This document shows positions 34,910-42,489 of a stretch of DNA of 64,000 nucleotides, piece after piece (position 1 is the stretch's first letter; each line of letters opens with the position of its first letter). The notes beneath the pieces are model-generated. The model did not search any database and was not told the DNA's origin. It saw only the letters and a list, made by a program, of their open reading frames with translations. Source of the stretch: Methanobacteriota archaeon (GTDB taxonomy: Archaea; Thermoplasmatota; Poseidoniia; Poseidoniales; Poseidoniaceae); the NCBI GenBank assembly GCA_004195635.1, contig PSPT01000004.1:1-64000 (forward strand), read 5' to 3'. The translations under genes were made by a program, and so were the position numbers.

Positions 34910-35956
34910 ATGAGTGAGACGGGCGGACGGATGATTGATGCGGCGATGGCGAAAGCCATTGAAGATCAATTATATTCGCTTCAACGCCAACAAGTTGACC
35001 GCAATAATCCCATTAGTTTGCCACGACAAGACTTTTGGATTGAGGTCAATAAAGTGCTCAATATGCATGAGGAAAATCTAAATTCAATCCTACAAAACGA
35101 AGGTCATTCACAAAAGGCAGTAACCCTTACTCGGCGAATCTCAAACATTCGTCGAGCCATAGCAGATTTAGCCAGAAAGCGCTTAGTGACCTTCCTTCAC
35201 CATACTGTGACTTCTAATTTACGCGGCTCGGCAACAGATGCAAAAGCAGGACTAACTCCAATTGATTGGACTAGGCATGATACTCATGAACGTGAATTTA
35301 CTGATGGCTTAAAACAGTTGATAAAGAAATTTAGAATGAATGTCAATTGGGATGAGATGATTTATGGTTCAGGAAATGCGCCAATCATTCCTGTTGTACC
35401 AGCTGGAACGACACAACTTGATTCATTCGTTGCCAAACCCGGTGGACTAACCGGCAGTGGACCTCCGCCGATTGAATTAGAGGAAAGGACCGAACAAGCA
35501 TATCAAGAGCCAGAAATGGATGAGGAGGACAGGATTGCTTTAATGGACGCCTTTCCCGAAGTAAATGACATACCCTCCGAGCCATATTATCAGCAAATTG
35601 AGCAAGAATCTCCTGCAAAAAATGTAGCCCCTCGACCAATGGACACTGGAGTAGCTTGGGAATTAGCACCAGAAACAAACAACACAGGTGCTATGGTAAA
35701 GGCAGAAAGTGATGAGTTGAATGAGAATCAGCCAAATGATACTACAGTCGATGAGCCCACTGAACAAAGTGACTCACCCGCCAATAACGGCTTAGGAAAT
35801 ACGTTGACGCGTATTCGAATAATTCTAAGCCAAGAGGAACCCGTATTAACTGAAGAAGGCGAAATTAATCTTCAAGAGGGAGATGTACATATGCTAGATG
35901 TAGATACTGCTGATTGGCTTATTGAAGCCGGAGTTGCTGAGTCAGCTGCGCTATAA
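34910..35956 (+). CDS. GINS complex subunit (Gins51-like) with long acidic linker
   Basis: A component of the replicative CMG-type helicase. The N-terminal ~150 residues are helical with the GINS A-domain pattern (SLPRQDFWIEVNKVLNMHE, RISNIRRAIADLARKRLV, HEREFTDGLKQLIKKFR). The last 50 residues (299-348) match the small B domain: LTRIRIILSQEEPVLTEEG, a GDVHML turn and the ending ADWLIEAGVAE. The A-then-B order is that of Gins51. Between them is a disordered, acidic linker of about 140 residues, far longer than in the ~190-residue Gins51 proteins of other archaea. ATG 34910 is chosen; a TTG/GTG start further upstream adds an unlikely N-terminus. Confidence 0.78.
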   Translation: MSETGGRMIDAAMAKAIEDQLYSLQRQQVDRNNPISLPRQDFWIEVNKVLNMHEENLNSILQNEGHSQKAVTLTRRISNIRRAIADLARKRLVTFLHHTVTSNLRGSATDAKAGLTPIDWTRHDTHEREFTDGLKQLIKKFRMNVNWDEMIYGSGNAPIIPVVPAGTTQLDSFVAKPGGLTGSGPPPIELEERTEQAYQEPEMDEEDRIALMDAFPEVNDIPSEPYYQQIEQESPAKNVAPRPMDTGVAWELAPETNNTGAMVKAESDELNENQPNDTTVDEPTEQSDSPANNGLGNTLTRIRIILSQEEPVLTEEGEINLQEGDVHMLDVDTADWLIEAGVAESAAL

Positions 35957-36067
35957 CTCTGTAACTCTACAAATCATCTTGCTCAAATAATGCCATGGGT
36001 GGAAAACCCCATCCAACATTTAGAACGCAACCTATTGTTACGAAAGTAATCAAGAAGCCAGATAGTT

Positions 36068-36397
36068 TCAGTTGACATTGCGCATTGAAAGTTCAATACT
36101 TACAGTATCTGGAATTGACACACGAGCAACCTTACGAAGTGCATTTTCATCCTTACTTGAAGAAATTTTCATCTCAAGAAGGCGCTTGTGAATGCGCATT
36201 TCCCAATGATCGTAGGTCTCATTGCCTTCACCACAAGGAGTCTTACGGCAGGGCACAATTAATCTGCGAGTAGGTAGTGGAATTGGACCGCGGAGGTCAA
36301 CACTATCTTGGTCGCATACTGCTTTGATTTGTTCACAAACGAAATCCACATCTTTGTGACTCTCACCGGTTAATTTGATTACTGTTATTCCTGCCAT
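36068..36397 (-). CDS. rps10: ribosomal protein uS10
   Basis: uS10 of the small subunit, 109 residues. The fold is plain from the first strand ITVIKLTGESHKDVDFVCEQI, the loop with DLRGPIPLPTRRLIVPCRKTPCGEG, and the core YDHWEMRIHKRLLEM. It begins 43 bases after the aEF1A gene on the same strand, the standard archaeal tuf-rps10 order, and both are almost certainly on one transcript. The C-terminal strand VSIPDTVSIELSM is complete, so the gene is intact. Confidence 0.96.
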   Translation of the reverse strand: MAGITVIKLTGESHKDVDFVCEQIKAVCDQDSVDLRGPIPLPTRRLIVPCRKTPCGEGNETYDHWEMRIHKRLLEMKISSSKDENALRKVARVSIPDTVSIELSMRNVN

Positions 36398-36440
36398 TTG
36401 TCTTCACTTCCGTGCGTCATCCATCAATTTCGAGAAGTAC

Positions 36441-37730
36441 TCATTTCTTTTGAATCTTGATGCAGACGCCGGCTGCGACGGTTTTACCCATGTCACGGAT
36501 AGCGAAACGGGATAATTCAGGGAATACATCCATTTGCTCAATGGCCATAGGCTTGGTTGGTTGAATTCGGATAAGACCTGCATCGCCAGTCTTCATGAAG
36601 GAAGGGCTTGCCTCCTTTCCTGATTTGTTTTGCTTCTCAAGAAGTTCAAGGAAGCGGCATGCAACTTGGGCGGTGTGGCAGTGGAATACTGGTGTGTATC
36701 CAACTGAGATTGCCTTGGGGATGTCCATCAATTGAACTTGTGCGACGAAGGATTCGTCGTGACGAACAAACATTGGCTCGTTGTCAGTATATCCAGCAAC
36801 GTCACCACGGCGGATGTCGGTAGCGGCAAGACCGCGGATGTTGAAACCAACGTTGTCTCCAGGTTCTGCCTTTGCGACATTGGTGTGGTGCATCTCAATA
36901 CTCTTGACCTCAGCACTCTGTTGGCTTGGGTTGAACATTACTGTCTTTCCAGCGTGAAGAATACCGGTTTCAATTTTTCCAACAGGTACAGTTCCAATTC
37001 CACTGATCTTGTAAACATCTTGAATTGGTAGGCGAAGAGGCTTGTTGATTGGCTTTGGTGGCATTTGGACCTTGTCAATAGCTTCGAACAAAGTTGGGCC
37101 ATTATACCAAGGGGATTTGTCAGACTTGTTGTAAACATTGTCTCCCATCAATGAACTTGCAGGAATCATTGGTATGTCATCCGGCTTGAAACCAGCCATA
37201 CTTAGAAGTTCGCTTACTTGCTTGCAGGTTTCCTTATACTTGTCTTCATTCCAGTCAACACCGGAAATATCCATCTTGTTAACGTGAACAATAAGTTGCT
37301 TAACACCCAATACACGTGCAAGGAAAGCGTGTTCCTTGGTTTGTGCGTTTACACCGTCGTTAGCAGCACATAGAAGAACTGCAGCATCTGCTTGGCTTGT
37401 GCCAGTTATCATGTTCTTTACGAAATCACGGTGACCTGGTGCGTCAATAACAGTCCAGTAATAGGTAGGTGTGAAAAATTCTTTGTGAGCAACGTCAATT
37501 GTAATTCCACGCTCACGCTCTTCCTTCAATCCATCCATAACATATGCAAATCCAAATCCGGCTTTACCACGGTCTGCTGCATCTTTTTCCAACTTATCAA
37601 TTTCGTGCTGTTCAATGTGACCACTGTCTAGCATTAAACGACCTACTGTTGTGGACTTTCCGTGATCAACGTGACCGATGAATACGATATTCAAGTGTGG
37701 CTTGCTTTTGTCTTCCCATTGTGAACCCAT
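36441..37730 (-). CDS. tuf: translation elongation factor aEF1A (EF-Tu family)
   Basis: aEF1A delivers aminoacyl-tRNA to the ribosome. It has 429 residues, the usual archaeal length. G1 GHVDHGKST is followed by the switch I region ERERGITIDVAH, then G3 DAPGHRDFVKNMITG, G4 NKMD and G5 ASSLMG. Domain II starts near LRLPIQDVYKISGIGTVPVG, and domain III ends FAIRDMGKTVAAG. The start ATG at 37730 gives MGSQWEDK; a TTG three codons upstream is less likely. It is the first gene of the pair with uS10. Confidence 0.97.
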   Translation of the reverse strand: MGSQWEDKSKPHLNIVFIGHVDHGKSTTVGRLMLDSGHIEQHEIDKLEKDAADRGKAGFGFAYVMDGLKEERERGITIDVAHKEFFTPTYYWTVIDAPGHRDFVKNMITGTSQADAAVLLCAANDGVNAQTKEHAFLARVLGVKQLIVHVNKMDISGVDWNEDKYKETCKQVSELLSMAGFKPDDIPMIPASSLMGDNVYNKSDKSPWYNGPTLFEAIDKVQMPPKPINKPLRLPIQDVYKISGIGTVPVGKIETGILHAGKTVMFNPSQQSAEVKSIEMHHTNVAKAEPGDNVGFNIRGLAATDIRRGDVAGYTDNEPMFVRHDESFVAQVQLMDIPKAISVGYTPVFHCHTAQVACRFLELLEKQNKSGKEASPSFMKTGDAGLIRIQPTKPMAIEQMDVFPELSRFAIRDMGKTVAAGVCIKIQKK

Positions 37731-37885
37731 AGATATCAACTCTACTTAGCGACCCGCCGACATCCCTCCCCTATTTGAACGCGTCGGCGCGCTCAGAGGT
37801 GGTGGAGTGAAAATAAATGGGCCACTGCGAGCCAAGAGGGGGTTGGTAATGTAAAGATAGTGTAAGAAAATAACCTTCTCCGACA

Positions 37886-39577
37886 ATGTCTATTAGGCGA
37901 AAGGAACAAGTATCTTGGAGTGCATCTTGGTATATGGGGCGACGAACTAAGCCGATTTCAGTTGCGGGGGCAGGTGGTTTTTGGGGAGATCAAGTAATGG
38001 CCCCAGTTGACCTATTAGAAAATGCTGATGTTGACTATATTACAATGGATTATTTGGCTGAAGTAACAATGTCAATAATGCATAAGCAAAAAAATAGAGA
38101 CCCCACAGCAGGTTGGGCAACTGATATATTTGAGTGGTTAGAAGCCGGTGGGCTCAATTTACTTCGCAATAAAAATACCAAATTAGTAACCAATGCAGGA
38201 GGAGCAAATCCAAACTCATGCGCTGAGGCAATACTTGGTCTTGCATGTGCACTCGGATGGACCGATTGTCAAATCGCTATTGTAGTGGGAGATGATATTC
38301 ATTCGCGAATAGGAGAACTGTGTTCAGATGGACTAATTAGCGATAAAAAAGAAAAACCCGTTGAGGATTATATGGTTGATGACCTTATTTCTGCCAATGC
38401 ATACCTTGGCGCAGGCCCCATCGCAAGGGCTCTTGAAAGAGGTGCAGACATCGTATTAACTGGAAGAGTTGCAGATGCTAGCCTAATTGTAGGTTGTATG
38501 CTACATGCCGAAGAGTGGGCGAAGAAAGCAGAAGCACTAAACTTGCCATTCTGTAGCCCAATAAATGATTGGGCACCAGATGAAGTTGATAACCCCCTAG
38601 ATGTAATTGCAGGATGGACTCTCGCAGGGCACTTAATTGAATGTGGAGCACAGGTAACTGGAGGTAATGCTGACGGATGGGCAGAAATTGAAGACCTAGT
38701 AAACTTGGGCTACCCTATAGCGGAAATAGAATCGGATGGAACTTGTGTCATCACAAAGCCGGAGGGGAGCGGTGGTGCTGTCACCCGAGGTAATGTTGCA
38801 GAACAGATGATTTACGAAATCGGCGATCCGAGCGCATACAAAACACCCGATATCGTTCTTGACTTTCGCCAAGTTACTTTAGATGAAGTTGGAGAAAACC
38901 GTGTGAGAGCCTGCGGCGCAATTGGCAGGCCGAGACCAAAACAATTGAAAGTATCTTCATGTTATTTGGATGGTTGGTTTGCAGCAGGCTCACTTCTAAT
39001 CCCTGGGCCGAATGCCATCGCTAAAGCAAATGCCACCGACCAAATATTACAAGGCAGATTGTCTTATCTTGAAAATATTACGATTCATAGTGAATTAATG
39101 GGAACTGGCATTACCATGCCTAAGGGAAGCACATCAATAACGCAATATGGTAAATTGACCGAGATTGGGGGTGGAGCACATGGCACACAAGCCATGGAGT
39201 TACCAGAGGTCCTTATTCGCTGGTCAGCAAAGTCACAAAGCCGAAAGGACATTGAAGTATTTGCAAAATCAATTGCCCCGTTAGTTCTCACTGGACCTGG
39301 TGGAGTTAGTGGCTATGCAGCTAGACCGCGCCCAAGAGCACAATTGCGTTTCCTACCCCTCTTAGTTGAAAGGGAAATTGTCGAAGCAAGTGTACAAATC
39401 CCAATACTTCGAACCCTTAGAACGGCATTAACAGAGAGAAGGCCGGACCTTGAAGCACGGGTATTTAATCGCTTACAAAAAATTGCTGAAAGAGAGCGCA
39501 AGGGCTTGACAAAGCGTATCGCTAACAGAGTAATCAAAGGCTTAGAAAAACCCGTTGAAAAAGCAGGGGGCAAGTAG
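37886..39577 (+). CDS. AtuA-type protein (DUF1446), large subunit
   Basis: A 563-residue protein of the acyclic terpene utilisation AtuA/DUF1446 family. Typical strings are ISVAGAGGFWGDQ, DYITMDYLAEVTMSI, TNAGGANPNSCAEA, ADIVLTGRVADASLI, GHLIECGAQVTGGN and KPEGSGGAVTRGNVAEQM. AtuA is linked to geraniol/citronellol and acyl-CoA breakdown in Pseudomonas, but its exact reaction is not established. Here the small ferredoxin-like C-terminal domain is a separate gene immediately downstream (gap of one base). ATG 37886 is used; ATG 37934 (MGRRTK) starts directly before the conserved part and is an equally good choice. Confidence 0.85.
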   Translation: MSIRRKEQVSWSASWYMGRRTKPISVAGAGGFWGDQVMAPVDLLENADVDYITMDYLAEVTMSIMHKQKNRDPTAGWATDIFEWLEAGGLNLLRNKNTKLVTNAGGANPNSCAEAILGLACALGWTDCQIAIVVGDDIHSRIGELCSDGLISDKKEKPVEDYMVDDLISANAYLGAGPIARALERGADIVLTGRVADASLIVGCMLHAEEWAKKAEALNLPFCSPINDWAPDEVDNPLDVIAGWTLAGHLIECGAQVTGGNADGWAEIEDLVNLGYPIAEIESDGTCVITKPEGSGGAVTRGNVAEQMIYEIGDPSAYKTPDIVLDFRQVTLDEVGENRVRACGAIGRPRPKQLKVSSCYLDGWFAAGSLLIPGPNAIAKANATDQILQGRLSYLENITIHSELMGTGITMPKGSTSITQYGKLTEIGGGAHGTQAMELPEVLIRWSAKSQSRKDIEVFAKSIAPLVLTGPGGVSGYAARPRPRAQLRFLPLLVEREIVEASVQIPILRTLRTALTERRPDLEARVFNRLQKIAERERKGLTKRIANRVIKGLEKPVEKAGGK

Positions 39578-39578
39578 A

Positions 39579-39923
39579 ATGGCAGAACTGAGCCTTTCAG
39601 ACTTGGGTGACGAATACAATACCCTTGGAGATATTGCCCATGCAAGATCAGGAGACAAAGGTGATTCGGTGAATATTGGAATCATTGCCCGAAAACCAGA
39701 ATGGTATCCAATTCTTCAGGAATTAATTACCAAGGAATGGATGAGAGAGGCATGGGGGGAATTCTGTGAGGGTAACATTCATATTTTCGAAGTACCAGGT
39801 ATTTTTGCAATCAACTGTATACTTGAAAAAACCTTACAAGGCGGGGGAACTGTTTCTCTGCGAACCGATGCGCAAGGGAAATCAATGGGTCAAGCAACGC
39901 TTACACTTCCACTTCGCCAATAA
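39579..39923 (+). CDS. AtuA C-terminal-like small subunit
   Basis: A 114-residue protein matching the C-terminal domain that in long AtuA proteins is fused to DUF1446. The signature is GDIAHARSGDKGDSVNIGII, followed by helices and the strand VSLRTDAQGKSMGQATL. The ATG at 39579 lies one base after the stop of the large-subunit gene, so translation is coupled. An upstream in-frame TTG at 39555 would overlap the previous gene. The two proteins probably form one enzyme. Confidence 0.85.
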   Translation: MAELSLSDLGDEYNTLGDIAHARSGDKGDSVNIGIIARKPEWYPILQELITKEWMREAWGEFCEGNIHIFEVPGIFAINCILEKTLQGGGTVSLRTDAQGKSMGQATLTLPLRQ

Positions 39924-39954
39924 CAATCTCAAACTACTTTTCATGTATAAAATA

Positions 39955-39980
39955 CCATAATAATTAACCTATTATTGTGG
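39955..39980. terminator. hairpin between convergent genes
   Basis: CCATAATAAT and ATTATTGTGG pair over ten positions with one G-T mismatch around a TAACCT loop, in the 67-base gap between two convergent genes (stops at 39923 and 39991). The location suggests bidirectional termination or 3'-end protection. Confidence 0.45.
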
Positions 39981-39990
39981 CATGAATGAA

Positions 39991-41187
39991 TTATTTGTAG
40001 GTCAATAGTATTCTAAATTCTACTACTTGAACATCATTATACCTTTCATTGTATATTTTTACTGTCCAATCTCCATCATCAAATTCGGAGCGCATTCTAC
40101 TACCCGATACAGAATATTCTAGACAATCATTATCTTCACTACAATCGCCATAAGTTCTACTATCAAGTTGTATTCCTGAAGTATTACCCACTTCTTCATC
40201 GGTATCATTGTAAAGATACAAATCAAGGCGATTACGGTTTGAATCGCTACTTCCACCTGCAATCCAATCAGAATCTTCTTTTGGATAGGTCAACCAAACC
40301 TCTGTTCGCTTGATGGTATTTCCCGTGTCTGAGTCATAAGTTACTGTGAATTCAAACCAAGTTTCCCCTGGCCCCCCACCACCTACGGAAGTATTTGCTG
40401 GCTGATTGAAATCTTCCCAAATGCCGACATAATTAACATAGACTTTAAATGAAACAATATCTGTCATTCCTTCGCTATTCTTCACCTTAAGGCTTAGTTC
40501 ATATTCGCCAGGAATTATATTTTTCCATTCATGGGTTTCCCCAGTTGCATCCTCGTCATTCTCAGGGTCTCCATCTCCATCACTATCTGTATTTACATCT
40601 AAATCCCAAGACCATTGACTGATGTAGGCTTGAGAATTACCGGCTTCACTTTCTGAGGCATCGAGCATGACGCTGGTTGAAGCATCAATCTCGCGGTCAT
40701 TTTCTCCTTTATCTTCGCAAATGTAGTAGAGATATTTGTCCTTTGAAGATTGGGTGGGTGAATCCTCATCATCACAATCAACCTCAGCCCATACTTCACC
40801 GGGGTCAGCAGAAGGTGGAATTGCATCTGCACCCAAAATGGTAATTGTTTTGGCTAATTGAGAATCTGTATTTCCATCAGAAACAGTAAGTGTGATATCA
40901 TAATCACCGGTATTTGAATAAGACCAAGTCGGTGTTTTTCCAGTTCTATCAACGGCATTATCGCCATCAAAATCCCAACGGTAGGTTAGTGAGCCATCAT
41001 TTGGAAGAGAGGACGATGCATCAAAATTAATGGTCTCATTCTGCTTCATATTCTGATTTGGCGAATAGGAAAAAACCGCAGTTACTTTATCCGAATTAGT
41101 GTCGTCATCATTGAATAAACAGCCAGCCATACTTGAGGTGATTGTCAATGTTGCGAGCAAAATCACCAATGCAATACTCTGCTTCAT
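39991..41187 (-). CDS. PKD-domain lipoprotein
   Basis: A 398-residue secreted protein. A hydrophobic signal is followed by a lipobox-like SSMAGC with cysteine as the first mature residue, then an acidic linker. A PKD-like domain is clear (VTAVFSYSPNQ, GSLTYRWDFDGDNAVD, GDYDITLTVSDG). A second, partly PKD-like region follows (WSWDLDVNTDSDGDGDPEN, GEYELSLKVKNSEGMTD), and then a C-terminal beta-rich domain (WTVKIYNERYNDVQVVEFRI) like the pre-peptidase C-terminal fold. No catalytic domain is present. ATG 41187 places the signal peptide at the N-terminus; an ATG thirty bases earlier is rejected. A cell-surface binding role is likely but unproven. Confidence 0.78.
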   Translation of the reverse strand: MKQSIALVILLATLTITSSMAGCLFNDDDTNSDKVTAVFSYSPNQNMKQNETINFDASSSLPNDGSLTYRWDFDGDNAVDRTGKTPTWSYSNTGDYDITLTVSDGNTDSQLAKTITILGADAIPPSADPGEVWAEVDCDDEDSPTQSSKDKYLYYICEDKGENDREIDASTSVMLDASESEAGNSQAYISQWSWDLDVNTDSDGDGDPENDEDATGETHEWKNIIPGEYELSLKVKNSEGMTDIVSFKVYVNYVGIWEDFNQPANTSVGGGGPGETWFEFTVTYDSDTGNTIKRTEVWLTYPKEDSDWIAGGSSDSNRNRLDLYLYNDTDEEVGNTSGIQLDSRTYGDCSEDNDCLEYSVSGSRMRSEFDDGDWTVKIYNERYNDVQVVEFRILLTYK

Positions 41188-41286
41188 TAAACCGCCGTCA
41201 ACGTCGTCTAACATCAATGGTTCGCCTCAAAGGACGATTTTTGCCCAATATAGTAGGTCTTAGTGGATTGCGGATGAATAATCACA

Positions 41287-42342
41287 TTATGCATTACTGA
41301 TATTTAGTGCGAGGTTGAGATTAACTTCATGCAACCAACCAAATGGGTCTTCACTCTTTTCAGTTTGAAGATTGGTCAAGGCATCATATAGTTCTCTTGT
41401 TATCGCACCAACTCCGCCATCTCCGAACACCTTTTTCTTTTCACCTTGGGTGATTGAGGCAATTGGAGATATTACTGCAGCCGTTCCACAACAGAAACTC
41501 TCATCAGCAGTCATGGCAAATTCGGCAGAGACTAGCGTCTCATTTACCTCATAACCACGATTGCGAGCAAGCATAATGATTGATTCACGAGTTATTCCGG
41601 GTAGAATAGTGCCGGTTAAATCGGGTGTGTAAAGCACTTTGTCTTTGACACAGAAATAATTAGCAGCACCAACTTCTTCGACGTATTTATGCTCAACTGC
41701 ATCCAAATAAATTACCTCTGCAAAACCTTGTTTTTTAGCATTTATTGATGGCATCATTCCGGGTGCATAGTTGCCAATTGCCTTTACTCCACCAGAACCA
41801 CCTGGTGCTGCGCGGTGATTTTCCTCAGAAATAAGGAGGTCGATTGCCGAAAGCCCTCCCTTAAAATAAGGCCCAACTGGAGTTGCAAATACACAAAAAG
41901 TGTAGGAAGGTGCAGGCGCAACCCCCATTATTGGGCCTGTGCCCCAAAGAACTGGACGAATATAGAGTGCACCTCGTCCAGAGGGAGGTATCCAACTAGA
42001 ATTAGCAGCGACTACTTGTTCAACTGCATCAATAAACATTGATTCGGGTACTGGTGGCATTCCGAGGCGGGCAGCACCGCGTTGAAAACGTCGGGCATTT
42101 TCTTCAGGACGAAATAATATTACTCTGTTGTTTGCTGTTCGTTGTGCTTTCATCCCCTCAAATATTCCTTGCCCATAATTCAAGACGCCTGCTGCAGGAT
42201 CAATCGATAGATTACCATAGGGACGGATTTTCCCTGGAGACCAAGCGTCACCTTGATTACATTCAGCGACATACATCTTTTCGGTTTTAGTCAAAGAGAA
42301 AGTCAAGGAGTCCCAATCAAAATTATTATCCGGTCCCGACAC
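41287..42342 (-). CDS. ilvE: branched-chain amino acid aminotransferase
   Basis: A fold-type IV PLP aminotransferase of 351 residues for the last step of valine, leucine and isoleucine synthesis. It is of the longer eukaryotic-like BCAT kind. Landmarks are LNYGQGIFEGMKA, the arginine-rich RPEENARRFQRGA, ALYIRPVLWGTGP, the PLP lysine in GGVKAIGNYA, and the cofactor-phosphate loop near ILPGITRESI. The GTG start at 42342 is supported by GGAGG seven bases upstream. It is divergent from polB across about 150 bases. Confidence 0.93.
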   Translation of the reverse strand: MSGPDNNFDWDSLTFSLTKTEKMYVAECNQGDAWSPGKIRPYGNLSIDPAAGVLNYGQGIFEGMKAQRTANNRVILFRPEENARRFQRGAARLGMPPVPESMFIDAVEQVVAANSSWIPPSGRGALYIRPVLWGTGPIMGVAPAPSYTFCVFATPVGPYFKGGLSAIDLLISEENHRAAPGGSGGVKAIGNYAPGMMPSINAKKQGFAEVIYLDAVEHKYVEEVGAANYFCVKDKVLYTPDLTGTILPGITRESIIMLARNRGYEVNETLVSAEFAMTADESFCCGTAAVISPIASITQGEKKKVFGDGGVGAITRELYDALTNLQTEKSEDPFGWLHEVNLNLALNISNA

Positions 42343-42489
42343 TAATAATCCTCCATGAAATCTCGTCGTAAATCATCACGACAAGCAGACCCAACGGGCG
42401 CTGGTTTTCAACACTTGCGCGGAAAATTATTACCGCTTCCTTCCGAAAAGAACTTCACCACTCGGCATTGTGGATAACTTGAGCCACCC

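Noticed and set aside
42469..42477. TGTGGATAA, the exact reverse complement of a bacterial DnaA box, just before polB
   Set aside because: Archaea lack DnaA, and a single 9-base match is expected by chance in 64 kb of AT-rich DNA.
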